From the NCBI GenBank assembly GCA_008692225.1, contig VICG01000010.1, forward strand, positions 2,240,001 to 2,304,000: a stretch of DNA of 64,000 nucleotides. Direction: 5' to 3'. The notes under the pieces were generated by a model. The model had not been told where the DNA came from. It searched no databases and was given only the letters and a program-made list of their open reading frames with translations. A program made the translations under genes and the position numbers. Numbering within the stretch: position 1 is the stretch's first letter; every line of letters begins with the position of its first letter. This stretch comes from Monilinia fructicola. Its lineage: Eukaryota > Ascomycota > Leotiomycetes > Helotiales > Sclerotiniaceae. Of the stretch, positions 49,727 through 62,700 are shown piece after piece.

Positions 49727-52507
49727 GGCTTTATGGTTTATCAATTGCTATGGGTGATTGAGAAATTGTTGAATAGGAAACAAATTCCATATCCGAGTGG
49801 ATAATCGTTCTTTTATGTAATTTGCTTCACTTGCATTAGCTTCAAGTGTCGGAGTTGTACAGATTTTCAGCTCGAGAGCAAATGCCTTTGCCCTGATTTC
49901 ACAGAGCAGTGTGGGGAACGAGTAGATCTCACTATACACGGCAGATCGCACACCGTTGCAGTACAGTACAGTACTGTGTGTACGTTGTACTCCGTACAGT
50001 ATAAAACGGTGTGGACCCACGTTGGGTGAAATTGTGGGATTTCCGTCCATACCCCACCATGATGAGGGCTGGTGGGGCTTCTTCACTTAAATGCCGAATG
50101 TTTAGGTCCATTTTTATTCTATTTGCTGACTGGTTTTGAGTTTGGCGAACGGGAGTGTCTTGTCTCTCATCACTTTTATGGGTGTTCTCCCCGGTGGGCT
50201 GGATTAGTCCATCAGAGAAGTGTTCGAAAATGGAATATAGGAGGCATACGCCGACTTTGTGTGGAAAGTCGAAAGTGACAAGGAGTCTGGGATTCATCGT
50301 GTGCGCGTATTGACTGCAAATGAGAGTCGGCTCGAATAGATGGTGGGCATCTTTATTTTCATGGCGGGGCTATACTTTACAGCCATTTGAATGTTGGGAA
50401 TTTACTCGGCTCTTGGAATATTGCGAATGATGTCCAGGGCTGAATCTCATCGGGGGACTAAGTTTCCTGCTTACTTTTTTATATGCTTACGTGGAGTTTC
50501 GCGGTAGATGCAGAAGAGCACATGGAAATTTAACAGATGGAGTAGTATTATTGACAATATCTATTTTGATTCTTCCACTATTGCCATTGACTATACTTGT
50601 ACAGATTCATCTCTATGCGAACATCTATCACCTACCTCCACCAGAAAACGAAACAAAACGCCTAATGATTTGAATTCTTGTGCAAACCATGATGTCAAAT
50701 ATAATCCCCAGACTATAACTTCCAATCTGATCCTTAGGAGAGGAACCCCCCTGTCTTACAGTCTCTTGTAAGAGGTGCCTACGTTTAGGCATTTAGATCA
50801 GGCTCATGGGAGCCACTGGGACTTGAGGCCTCGTGTACACAGCCTCTTTTCTCCTTCCATCCTCTCCTTTAGCGCCCTTCTCGATCCGATGCGTGGAGAC
50901 TGCGGAGCTTGGTTCTGGGTCTAGTGAGCATTCTGGTACGTTTGTGCAGGGTCTTGTCTTATGGCAATCGGAAGCTTTGCATGCGGAGGGCTTCACGGCG
51001 GGCATACGGTTGAGATGGGCTTATTTCGATCCTCCGAGTTTGAAGTTTCTGGTATGAAAATGTATCTGGGAAAAGAAGAGAAGAGAAGAGAAGAGAAGAG
51101 AAGAGGAGAGAAAAGAAAAGAAGAGAAAAAAAAGATCTTCGACTTTGAAATTCATTTTGGTATCGCTGATTGAATGGCGGTAGGGTATATGAGGAACCTT
51201 CGCGATGTGTAGCTTGGTGTGTTGATGCGTACTTCGACTGTCCTTTGATATCGGTTGGATTCAATGCCATGTTTCTCATCATGAATGAATATTCTTTGGT
51301 TCTGGTCGATATTGGGTGGAACATGTTGATGGGGATATTGATATGGGATGGAGAGAATGTTCATTTTTTTCTTGAGAGATACTTTAGAGATGCGTGGATG
51401 TACCGACGTGGCTATTACTGGATGTTGGTTTGCTTGTCTTGCTCAAAGAGCCCAATCACATGGATGCATTTTCAGCTTGTTCGGAGTTATTGATTGGAAT
51501 GGGAATGTCGAATAAACCACCATAATAATTGCCCGATTTGGTAGATTTGATAATGTGTGGAGTGATCAATAGTCCCGTGGTAGGATCAGAAGACAAGTCC
51601 AGTTGTAGATTTCTTGCCTTGTTTTCATTCTTGGCTCGTGGATGGCCTGGAGATTAAAGACTCGAGGGATGGCGAAGTATAACGGTTGCAGTCTATTGTT
51701 AAAGTTCTCTGTTCGACTACCGGTGCGTGCTACATCCGGAGAGAAATAATTGCCAAGCAGTCGGACTTTTGCCGTGGGACCCCTCATGTATGATGGTGCA
51801 GAGGAAATTTTCTGTCAATTGGCAGTGCTGGCGGTAAGAATTAGCAAGGGATCAATGAAGATGACATGAAGAAAAGAAAAATTACGGTTTCTTTTGAATA
51901 CGAAGGCGATCACAATAAATTACAAAGAGAAGGTACGATGTCATCTTATAAATACCATAGAGCAAAACCGCTATTCAGATACTAATTATGCAATATATAA
52001 GGTGTCAAGGATGATCTCAACCAGACCATCCAGTAAGTAGAGAGTTATATACAGATAATGTTTGCTATGTCAACTCCATAGCCTTGCCCAACCGAAACTG
52101 CAATTCCAACGAAGCGGGTCCTTCATCCAATAGTTTCCAGCAAAACATGGTACAGGCAGATGTTCTTAACTCGTGTTGGTCAACGTGGCGTACGTGCCAT
52201 GGTGCTATGGGATGAGGTCCCAAAAGCAATGGTATGATCTCTCAGGGCCAGACCTTCTACGAGCGTTCACCAATGAAAGGATGATGAATACCTAGATGAC
52301 GCTCATTGCTTGGTGGCTTTCTGATTCCCAGTACCAAGATATTCACCTTCCTCTTCAGTTCCATTCTGTGCCCGATCGATCCTCTCCTGGGTCGTTTAAA
52401 TAATCGTGGCACACCAGTCTGCTCAAAAGGCACGTCTCCAGAGACCATTTTGGCAAGGCTTTACCCGATAGCCAGATAACCGGCATGCCATGACATTAAA
52501 TCAGCAA
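49727..52507. other. Intergenic, no gene recognised
   Basis: Upstream of the SDR gene is a cluster of GTACAGTACTGTAC-like palindromic pieces and a TACTCCGTA at 49988-49996. An AGAAG-type purine repeat lies at about 51077-51103. Short frames on both strands have no recognisable domain. Confidence 0.45.
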
Positions 52508-53799
52508 TCACAACTGATTTGGCTTGCCAGGAATTTCACCAACGTGGGGGTTGGAATCGTAGGAATATCCCATAACACCGGTCCAGATATTTTCCACCTT
52601 GGCGCCGGAGTTCTCCCAGCCACGGTAGGTGTTTTGCATGTAGTTTTCGTAGTAGTCTTTTGCGGAGTCAATTAGGACGCTATCGTCAACGTTGTTATAC
52701 CATTGGTCTTTGTGCGGTCGGAATTTTGATGAGGCACCACCGACTATGATACTACCATCTGCCCGGGGGATAAGATATGAGAGGGTGTTGTCTTCTGTTC
52801 GGTTGATGTAGGTATTGTTGAGCAAGTGGCGCTATTGTTCCCTCGGTACAGTGATGTGACAACAGATTCCCTTACAGGGAACGATGTTTTGATTGTATTC
52901 GGGCAACAGAGAGGAAATGTATGCATTGTTGGCATATACGATCTTGCTGGCATGTGTCTTTCCTCGGTTGGTCTCGACAACTAATCCTCCATTTAGATCA
53001 CTGGTTACACCTGTCACTGGTGTGTTGGTTTGTAAGTTGAGTTTTCCGGTTGGTAAAAGTATTTCGAGGAGCCCTAGGATAAACTTGTAAGGCCACATGC
53101 TGCCAGCTGTATATGAAGCACAAGCCTTTGCACCCTTGACTCCGCAAATCTGAAGAAAGTCAGTGATTGAGAATCTCATCATAAGAAGCTTCACTTACAC
53201 CCTCCACTTCTTTTCCAGTATGAAAGATGACGTCGTCCATATACTCAAAATTGTTCTTGACCATCTGGTCATAGACAGCTTTCGCCTTCTTTGCCATCTC
53301 CTCATTACACCAAACATCAACTGTTCTGCATAGACTGAAATCACAATCGATATTCTCTTTCTCAATAATCTTCTTGATCTCTCTGACGTGAGCAATCTCA
53401 AACTCGGCAATCTCAGCTCCTGCTCGAGGTCCACCTCGCTCAACATAGGTTGGAATATGGCCATACAAATCTGGTCTCATATGACCTCCATTTCGACCAG
53501 TTGCACCTGAGCACGCACCACGAGCCTCTATGATGGTAATTGATTTGATCGATTCATCGCCCGCCTGGATCAAATGGTATGCAGTGCTAACGCCGGCGTA
53601 CCCTGCACCAACCGATGACTACATCGCTGTGCGTTGGGAGCTCTTCAGTAGAACGATGATCATGTAATCTATGCTTTTCTGATTGCCAGAAGCACTCTCC
53701 TGGATTAGGGACAGGTAGGTATTTGGAGACTGCAGGGTCTGATTTTGCGGGTGCTACTGAGAACGAAAGACCGTCTAGGGTTTCGGAAACCGTCTTCAT
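52508..53799 (-). CDS. FAD-dependent amine/amino-acid oxidoreductase (DAO family)
   Basis: A DadA/PuuB-like flavoprotein that oxidises a primary or secondary amine, with unknown substrate. It starts MKTVSETLDGLSFSVAP, followed by a short leader containing GECFWQSEKHRL, typical of the fungal group. The FAD-binding beta-alpha-beta segment (VGAGYAG) appears only after removing one G near 53615-53620. It is followed by IEARGACSGATGRNGGHMRP (the second FAD contact). One intron, 53150-53198, joins EVEG to ICGVKGAKACAS. The C-terminal FAD region has NTLSYLIPRADGSIIVGGA and VENIWTGVMGYSYDSNPHVGEI. An in-frame TAG near 52829-52831 lies in a short stretch that reads normally if two nearby one-base indels compensate. 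It stands divergent to an amino-acid permease 1.6 kb away. It is probably functional with sequence errors, but may be a pseudogene. Confidence 0.8.
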
Positions 53800-55374
53800 G
53801 GTGCTGGCAGTACTTTGGCCTTATCAAATTGCTTTCGACTATTCTAGGTGAATGTTAATATATTATTTAATAAATTTAATATTACTTATCGTACCCGAAA
53901 TACGAAGGAGAACACCTTCAGGTTGAGGTTTTATACAGGTTAATTCCTTGAGATATTGGTTCAGACCGAACAATTGTCAATGTTGAAAGGATTCTGCTGG
54001 TGGTACAGTAGTGACTGAGTTCTTATGGAGGAATTGAGGGAGGGAAGAGTAACAAAAACTTATAAATCTGTCTTACGCTCCAACAAAGTCGTATAAAGGA
54101 GATGTTTATAACCACGAAACGTGACATCTTATGATCTCTCCACAATCTTATCAGATCTGACGTCTCTCCGGCCGCTCTCCGCTAAGCTTATCAGGCGCGA
54201 CATCGCCCGGTCTTCGAAAAGCTTATCGTCCCACTGTTCTCAATAATTTGGATTAGTCAATTAACCTCCAATCTATCCGAACTGCGTAGATTAAATCCTT
54301 GACATGATGATATTACATTTGTCGTCTTTAGGTCGATCGTTATATCAAATTCGAAGGTTTCAGATACTGTACAACCTAGGCGCTGCAAGTGTAAGCTTTC
54401 GCAGTGGCGCAAATATACGTGTTCAACTAGCCAGGTTCACCACCTTCATATCAACTTCAATCTATTCAATAATGATAGTTTATTGTTGCAACAAGGGGGG
54501 TCTTTATACTTCTAGTGGGAGAATACGTCTGACAGAGTGAGATCCAACAATCGGGCACTGGATGATTGCTATAATGAGTTTGACGACGCTCCCACAAGAA
54601 TACCTGGTCACCAACACCGGTTGCAGATTTATGTGTTATAACACGGTAAAGGCCGAAACAACACCATCTGCATCATTTTTAACTGGTCAGTCGGTAGGTC
54701 AAGGGGGACGAGTTGTTCAAGTGACCTGCGGAGAGGATATGCTGGGAGGAGAGGAGTTGCTGCATATTGACAAGATGGTTCCGCTAGCCAATGATGGGGG
54801 AATCTTAAGGTTTCAGTTTCATACTATGTTCGTACCAGAGCAACCTCGGGGATTATGCAAAGAATGAATACAAGGATTTCATGCTTATCAGTTTCAAAGA
54901 TCAAGGATCACCGAAGCAGAGTAAGCGCAGTAGTTGGCAAATTTAACGGGGTGTCTTCGCTGAATTCATATCATTATGGTGTGGATCAGGCAGGGGGTGG
55001 AACCGAAAGACCTATGAGATGTCGTTGATCTCGAATGAAGTGTTGGTTATTTGGCTACGGTTTCCTTGGCATAGACTCTATGCAACACAGTGTAGCACTG
55101 TATTCAGCTGCGGGTGTGCCCTTTTCTGTTTTGGCCAATCTATGATGTACGCAGCTTCACTATGATGGAAGCTATCTGCTATCATGATAAGAAAGTCCTA
55201 TTTCTCCCTTTATCTGGAGATCCACCTGGGCACTCTACCAATGCAGGGTAGAGAATCACTTGCTTTGGAAGAGTACAAGATAACCTCAAATGTATGTGGT
55301 TTGAATATACTTTACTTTTGCACAAGAACACTTCATCTTTGATTCACCCTGATCGATCTAAGGATTCTTCCAAA
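53800..55374. other. Intergenic between oxidase and permease
   Basis: Shared upstream region of the two divergent genes. A plus-strand frame at 54562-54867 has no recognisable features. CCGGCCGC- and CTTATC-rich sequence near 54130-54230 includes several GATA-type sites (GATAAG/CTTATC), compatible with nitrogen regulation, which is inference. Confidence 0.45.
54180..54230. promoter_or_regulatory. Clustered GATA sites (CTTATC)
   Basis: CTTATC is read at about 54187 and 54222, and a further TTATCAG near 54148, within 90 bases. AreA/NIT2-type GATA factors bind such pairs upstream of permease and amine catabolism genes. Function here is inferred from spacing and context only. Confidence 0.35.
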
Positions 55375-57040
55375 ATGTCCGCAGATCATAAGATAGACGA
55401 CTATGAGCTGGGCCATGGTGGCGGCAAGAACGAAAGTATGGGCCAAGGGGATGTCGAAGTTCATTCGAGCCAATATGAGACTGGAACTGTAGGAGACTTT
55501 GGCGAGGTTCAAGCTGTTAAGCAAGGTCTGCATCAGCGACATATTCAGATGATTGCGCTTGCAGGAACAATTGGCACAGGTCTATTCCTTGGTTCTGGTC
55601 GAGCCATTGCAAGATCTGGTCCTCTAGGTGCATTCCTTGGTTATTCTGTGGTTGGTCTCGCTGTTTCGAGTGTCGTATTCGCTGTCGGAGAGATGGGAGC
55701 TCTGGTTCCTCTCAATGGGGGACAAATTCGTTATGCCCAGCACTTCTTCGACCCTGCTATGTCCTTCGCCAACGGATTGGAATCAAGTATACTCCTATCT
55801 GGTCTCAATCCCGGCTGAAATTGTTGCCGCTGCGGTGTTGGTGGAATTCTGGACGACAGTCAACAATGCTGTATGGATTACAGTTTTCGGTGCTCTCATG
55901 ATCATCACAGCTGTTACTTTTGTGAGGGTTTACGGCGAGTTGGAGTTTACATTTTCGATGCTGAAAATCATGCTCGTTGTTGGGATAAATATCATGGCTC
56001 TTGTCATTACATGTGGAGGAGGTCCAAACCATGAATCAATCGGCTTCCGCTTACTGGAAGGACCCTGGAGCTTTCGTGCAGTATTTAGGCATTGGTGGCT
56101 CTCTTGGTCGCTTCCTCGGATTCTGGACGACACTCAACAATGCTCTGTACGCATACTCCGGAATTGAGAATATTGCTGTAGCTGCTGCCGAGACCAAAAA
56201 CCCAAGACAAGCTATTCCTATGGCTGCCAAGCGCATATTTATCCGAATTCTTTTATTTTACGTCCTGACCATCTTCATGGTCGGTCTCGTGGTACCATCC
56301 AACGACCCAAGTCTTTTCAAATCTAGCGGTACCGCCTCAGAATCCCCTTTCGTCATCGCTGCAAAAAATGCAGGCATTAAAGTTGTCCCATCGATCATTA
56401 ACGCAGTCGTTCTTACTCTGCCTGGTCTTCTGGGAATTCTAGTATGCTTGGTGGGACGCGAATTCTGTTTGGCATGGCTATGCATGGACATGCACCAAAG
56501 ATCTTCACCAGAGTCAACCGTGCCGGTGTTCCTTACGTTGCAGCTACTCTCTACGCCATTTTCATGTGCTTGGGCTACATGACTTTGTCCAGTACTGCGA
56601 GCGAAGTCTTCACTTGGCTTCAAGATCTTGTGTCCATCGCAACTTTAGTCAACTGGATCTGTATCTTACTCATCTACCTTAGATTCCTATATGGCTGTAA
56701 GAAGCAAGGAATTGACCGCCACACTGAGCTTCCATGGGCAGCACCACTTCAACCATACACTTCTTGGGCTTCTCTGGCTCTTTTTGTCATTTTGCTCTTT
56801 ACGGGAGGATACACTACTTTCATCCATGGGCATTGGGACAACGAGACCTTTATCTCATCATACTTAAATATTCCTCTCATTTTGGTTTTGTTCTTTGGTT
56901 ATAAGTACTATGCAAAGACGACAATGGTTTCATTAGAAGAGATGCCCATTCGTGGCTTCATTGAAATCTATCAACAAAACCCAGAGCCACAAGAAAAGCC
57001 TAAGACGGGTCTTCGAAGGTTGAATATTTTATGGTCTTGA
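55375..57040 (+). CDS. Amino-acid permease (YAT/AAP family, APC superfamily)
   Basis: A plasma-membrane proton symporter for amino acids. It starts MSADHKIDDYELGHGGG. The family signature follows the first helix: LHQRHIQMIALAGTIGTG and LFLGSGRAIARSGP. Further hallmarks are VGEMGALVPLNGG, ETKNPRQAIPMAAKRIF and the later helices with DLVSIATLVNWICILLIYLRF, ending KTGLRRLNILWS. About twelve membrane segments are expected and can be followed. Three one-base changes break the frame: an extra T near 55780 (GGATTGG for GGATGG), an extra T near 56050 (CGCTTACTGG for CGCTACTGG) and a missing T near 56417 (ACTCTGCC for ACTTCTGCC). Between them the reading is fully conserved. All three are in T runs, suggesting sequence error. 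No introns are needed. Confidence 0.88.
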
Positions 57041-58196
57041 GCTTCTTTGTAGCGTGTTTTGTCATATTGCATCCTTATGTACATTGTTATTATAGTATTG
57101 AGCGAGCTTGGGGTTACAGGTGTTAGGGTTAGAACTTAGATTCGGGCTCCTGTTGAACTGAACATAGAGAGTGCGTGGTGTGGTATAGTTTTAGATTTAT
57201 TCTATGTATTCATAAATCCAAAAACTTTCTAATCTGAACTCTTTGCAAATCTAGATGTTTGAATCTCCAGCGCCATCCTTTGAGTTTCTCCTAGTCGGAT
57301 AATGCAATGAGAGGCAACGTTCCCATCCTGCTAGACGATTACTGAATGAGAATTAGCATGAACTATAATCTATCACGTCCACTCAACTACGGCCAATAAA
57401 AAGCTTGATCCAATCTTGATAAACATCTTGATATATTGCTGATAGAAAAGAAAGATGATACTACAGATAAGAAGATACGAAGCACATACCAAATAGTGAT
57501 ATCCGGAAACCTGTTGATACCCGACGCTTATCCGGCCAGACCCCTGAAGTGTCCGCCCCATATAAATGATAGGGGCTATTGAGATAAGAAGGACACCGTA
57601 AAGAGTAATAAACGAAGGCCTAAAATAAGAACATATTGCAGATAAGACGATTACCTCAATGTTGCTTTGAACACCGAGTGTGGAGAAGTGAATGAGGGGT
57701 ATATATGGATTAAAGTGAAACCCATCAACAGATAAGACTTTCTCATTATCAATACAAATATGAGATCAACCCTAAGAACACTCAAGCTTTGAACAAACTC
57801 TTACTGCGATTAACCTTCCTATCATCGCGGCAGCTATTGCGTGTCCCATCATATGGTTCCCCGCAAGCAGGTATGCACTCGTAGGTGGGATGATGGCATC
57901 GACCCGATATGCTAACAGTATCTTCTCATTACCTATATCGGACTTTGATGACACACACATTGGTATCATAAGAGATACAATTTAGTAGAGATGATATATA
58001 TATGTTTGAAAGGGTAATGATAAACGTGATATATCCCGGGATGAGTAGCAAAACCAAACTATACCACACCCTGCAGCAAAATTCCAAATAACCGCACCAC
58101 AGCACCTATCCAACTCAAAGCACACCAATATCCAGACCCAACGAAGACTGAAATATCAAAAAGCAATATAATCACGTAATTTACACACCCAGCAAG
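57041..58196. other. Intergenic, possible membrane-protein fragments on the minus strand
   Basis: Two minus-strand frames (57772-57969 and about 57373-57600) contain hydrophobic stretches (AGNHMMGHAIAAAMIGRLIA; FITLYGVLLISIAPIIYMG) that might be exons of a small membrane protein joined by an intron. No family is recognised, so no gene is called. Confidence 0.3.
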
Positions 58197-58922
58197 ATGG
58201 GCGTTCAAAAGCAAGTTGTCTTCGACATCGTCGGCACCCTAGTATCATTCGATGAATACCACGCCCAAATCGACCGCGCCATCGGCGACAAACTACGCGC
58301 GAACAACATCACGCCCAAATTCTTCGGCTACAGCTGGATGACAGCCGCCGAGCTGGAATTCACATTCCTCTCCATCTCCGAACGGTACAAGCCCTACAAG
58401 GGCATTCTCGAATCGACATTCTACCGCACGCTATGGTTTGCCGGCGTGCGAGATCCTCGGGCGCTGTGCACAGATGCGGAGCGCGACGCCTGCGTCCAAG
58501 GGTACTCTGAGTTACGGCTGCGACCGGGCGCGAAGGAGTGTTTTGAGATACTGGAAAAGGGCGGCTTTAAGGTGTGGTTGTTGACGACGGCGGACTTGAA
58601 GCGCGTGCAGGGCTACTTTTCGAAGGGTGGTGTGGAGATGCCTGCGGAGAACTTCATCTCGTGTGATAGCTCGGGAGTGGCCAAGCCGGCTTTGTCCGCG
58701 TATAGGACTGCGTTGGCCAAGTTTGGTAAGGACGATGAGTCCTGGTTTGCTGCTGGACATATGTGGGATGTGTCGGCTGCGAAGAAGGCGGGCTTCAAGG
58801 GCGCTTATTGTACGGAGTATGAGAAAGAACCATGTTTGGATATCTTTGATACGGAGATGGATGTCATGGCCGATAGTTTGCCTGAGATGGCTGAGAAGAT
58901 TGTAAAAGCTAATTCTTCATGA
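58197..58922 (+). CDS. HAD-superfamily hydrolase, haloacid dehalogenase type
   Basis: A single-exon gene of 241 residues, the normal size. The nucleophile motif is FDIVGTL (Asp 9), at the extreme N-terminus. The cap region follows (FGYSWMTAAELEFTF). Motif II is LLTTADL, with the Thr/Ser position filled. Lys of motif III lies in SSGVAKPALSAY. The final acidic motif is GHMWDVSAAKKAGFKGAYC. The second residue after the nucleophile is Val, not Asp, as in dehalogenase-type members. It may hydrolyse 2-haloacids or small phosphate esters; the substrate cannot be read from the sequence. GC-rich codon use is stronger than in neighbours. No frameshift. Confidence 0.9.
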   Translation: MGVQKQVVFDIVGTLVSFDEYHAQIDRAIGDKLRANNITPKFFGYSWMTAAELEFTFLSISERYKPYKGILESTFYRTLWFAGVRDPRALCTDAERDACVQGYSELRLRPGAKECFEILEKGGFKVWLLTTADLKRVQGYFSKGGVEMPAENFISCDSSGVAKPALSAYRTALAKFGKDDESWFAAGHMWDVSAAKKAGFKGAYCTEYEKEPCLDIFDTEMDVMADSLPEMAEKIVKANSS

Positions 58923-59743
58923 GGCGAAGACCTAATATTGAAATCATAATACACAGTAATAGAACATGGCTATTATGAATCAGTTCGTGCGTGAGAGGTT
59001 GAGATAGTAGCGATGATTAGAGAATGAATGACCACAACCTGAACGACCATAACCTGAAGTCCCCGCAAAATCTCAATCAATCTCAATCACATTTGCCATC
59101 TGATTCCACAGTCTACATTCACCAAAACAAGAACAAGAGTCAAAAGTCATCGCTATATTCATTTGTGTTATGTGAAATCAATAGTTGTGGCTAGCTTTTC
59201 CGACCAGCAATATTTACATATATCTACACACGTTGTCGATCGAATATATACAATCTTTCTTTCCTCCTTTCCTTCTCAAGTTGGGTCCCCTAATCAATAA
59301 AGTCCCGGCATCGGTGCACCTTCTATTCACCAATCACTTCAATGCGATATAAAGCAAACCAGTGCCATGCTTAGCGTGCTCAAAAGACTAATCCCCAAGG
59401 AAGAAAAGAGGGAGAAAAAGAAAAATCCGGGTATCCATCCATCATCCAAACGTATTGTTTGCCTAACCCCAACCCCCAATCACCAGCCCCCAATCCATCC
59501 AATCCAAATAGAATTTCACCAAAAAGAAAATCTTGGCCATATAAACAATAGTGGCCGAATAAATGATAACCTAGTAACGCCTTTCCGTTTGTATGTTTCG
59601 TTGCCGTTCCTGGTCCAATCTAATATTAAAAAAAAGACTTGAAAATATATTTCCGTATGCCAGTCGTTTAGTATGTGACCCATGCCCTCTCTGTGCAAGT
59701 CGTTCGATCGCTATTGCTGCTGGAATGACGAATGTGTTATTCC
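58923..59743. other. Intergenic, no gene seen
   Basis: The 3' regions of two convergent genes meet here. No features of note beyond an AG-rich tract near 59400-59425. Confidence 0.5.
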
Positions 59744-62700
59744 TTACATGCCAGCATTGACTGGTACTCTCTGCATCATGATAGGGACGTCACTGAAATC
59801 CAGGCCCCATTCCTTTGATACATCAACTCCTTTTCTTCCCCCCTTGCTCATAATTCCGCTATTTCTTGTTCCTGCACTACCACCCAGTCCATAGCCAGGC
59901 TCAAACCCGTATCCCAGGCCTCCTGCGTACCGGTCCAGTACTAACATATCTTGCGTTGAATTGCCCATCTCTGGTACTTGTTCCGGTTGTTCGGAATATG
60001 GTGAGTCGTATTCAATGCCCGAGTTCTCACTAGAAAATTCATGTAAATTTGTGGTAGAGCCGTACATGTGATCATAAGTTCCAGCATGTATTTCCCATTC
60101 CTTTTCACTGTACACACTCGTAGCCCTTGAACTCCTTCCAGAGTTATTCTGAATATCGAAACTGAAGTGATGAAGAGGGATAGGTCGATAACATTTTGTA
60201 GTTGGTCTAGCACTCTGAGATCTGGCATTGGATGGTCTTTCAACATGGTCATTTTGAAGTTGTGAAGGTACGTCTCGTTGTTCTGCTGAATCAAACCAAA
60301 TCTCTTGCCCAGATGTCACAGATTCCTGACTTGTCACTTCTCGAATAACATGGGAAGTATGTGATCTTGTTGCTGGTAGTGGTGAGATTTCTTTGCTTTG
60401 GGTTTGTATTTCAGGCGACAGTGGCTGTGAGAAGGATCGTTCCATGGGTGGCGACCTCGATTTTGTTGGAGCAAATTGCCCCGAAAGAGGAGCCGGAACT
60501 GATTTCCGTTGACTCTGAAAAGAAGCAGGTGGAGGACTATTAACCCTATTTGTTCTTGCTATCGACAACCTTTTCGCATCTTCATCGGCCGTTCGCCTTT
60601 GTGATGGCAGATCTCGAAGAGTGAATGTTGATCCCGATGAAGTCGCTCTTGAATTTGCTCCAGTACTATCATTACCAAATGGACTACCACCAACAAGCTT
60701 GCTGTAAGATTCCTGACGACCATTGATATCGGGTCTTGATCGGGGAGGCTCCTCGAATTGAGATTGAATCAGATTAGCATGTGAAGATTGGAGTTGAGCA
60801 GTCATGCTTTGCGTTCTAGGTGCAGTTGCAGCTCTTGTTGTAGCCCTTGGAGGTGTTCTTTCCATTGCCGTCACTGCTAAATCATAAGGAGATCCCCCCA
60901 GGCTGTTTTTAATAGTCTCGAGAGATGTGACATGATTTTCGAAATCCGTTTGATCTTCCTGTGGGTATGTATTTAGTGAGGCTGGGGCGTGATACGGCTG
61001 CAATGTATATCGTTGCATTGGTGTAGATGGACCAGATGGGGCATATGAATGCCTTCGTACGTTTGGTGGTTTCCAACCAGTATGGTAATCCTCCTCTGGA
61101 ATTGATGTAGGGATAGGAGGGATTGCACTGTTTTGCTTTGTGTATGTGGATTCCATTTCAGCCGGATCAAGTGACGTGATTGTGGTAATTGTTTCTTTCG
61201 AGCTGATTGTTCGCATTGATTTGTATCCCATGATTTCATCGACTTTTTCGCTATTTTGAAATGAAGCAGCAGCAGCCAGATGTTTTTCACTGTGTGATCG
61301 GGATTGTGCTGTGAATGCTGAAGGTCCTGGGTAATAAGATTGTGGGCGTTGTCTCTGTGTTCTCCATTTCGAGCTTGGATATTCACCTGCGATGGAGGTG
61401 TGAGATTCGTGTGGAATTGCTGGCATACTCTGTCGTTGATACATAGGCCGTGGCTGTTGAATTTGAGATTGATAACTTGGTGAGGAGAAGTTGCTCAGTC
61501 TTGTTGTTTGTGATTCTGGGTTAAACATTGGAATTGCATGAGTAACAGAGTTGTTTGAATAATGAGTGAACTGATCATTGCTCAGAACTTCGGAGTATAT
61601 CTGCGGTATGCTGCGAGATAGAGGCTCTTTTTTTGGCAAGACTAGGGCAGTTGAATTCCTTCTAGATGTAGACGAATTATATCCGCTGTCTGTCACGTCT
61701 TGCGAACCTTGGGCCCGACCTACAATCTGCTGTTCTGGAGTAGCAGGGGACGGCGCAAAAGCGGAGTCAAATGATCGATTATCATTGCCTGAGGAAGGTT
61801 CAAGTGCCGGAGTGGATATTTCAGCCTCAGACAATTCATCATCTATAGCAGAGCTATTGCTGACTGCATCTAAGAAAGGAGATCCAACGGGGCTTGCAAC
61901 AAAAGAGAATGGACTCAATTGAGGAGGAAGAACCAAAGAGTGAGCATTAATAGGAGATAATGAAGAGTTGGGAGTCGATGTCATGTCTGGGATTTTGATA
62001 GTCAGAGCATCATGGGAATTGTTTTCGGTAGACGGTTGCAGGAAAGAGGTTGGCGCCCAGTGACGTTTCATAGCTTCTGCGGGAACGGAAATAGTATGAC
62101 TTCGGTGGGCGATCCCTTGAACTTTGGAGCTTGCTTGCAGAGCAGCAATATGTTGATCATTAGCTGGGAGACTGGCTCTCCTTTCTTCGGCGCTAGGTGT
62201 GGGGCTTGCCGAGCCATTTGTAATTCTCAATGAACCAAGTTGAAATGAACCAATATGGCCAAGATCACTAGGAGTCGAGGTACGTGCTCCGGGAGTTTCA
62301 ATATCCACATTCGTACTTAAAGTCAGAGGTGGTACCGACCATTTTCCAAAATTATGATACGAAACGGGTATTTGATTTTGAAACGATTGAGAATTTGACA
62401 TGGCGCTAGGTCTTGTCGCTACTCCATGTTGAAGAAGAGACTTTCGACGAATTGGCGCATATATCGCAGGATCCGATTGAGTTCTCTGGCAAAATGGATC
62501 AGACAACTGCCAATCCATTTCTCCTGATTTCTGTCCAGTCAAACTCGTAGCAAAATTTGTGGAATCTTGTCGCGGAGAATGAACTTCGGATACGTGAGAA
62601 AGTCGATTATTATTATTTGATGCAAATGAAACGTGTGGAAGTGATTTTCGTGAACGATGGAAAGATGGTCTGATGTTTTAATGAGCATTGTGCATATGCA

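Noticed and set aside
54562..54867. 101-codon plus-strand frame
   Set aside because: No recognisable motif and it lies within the shared promoter of two divergent genes.
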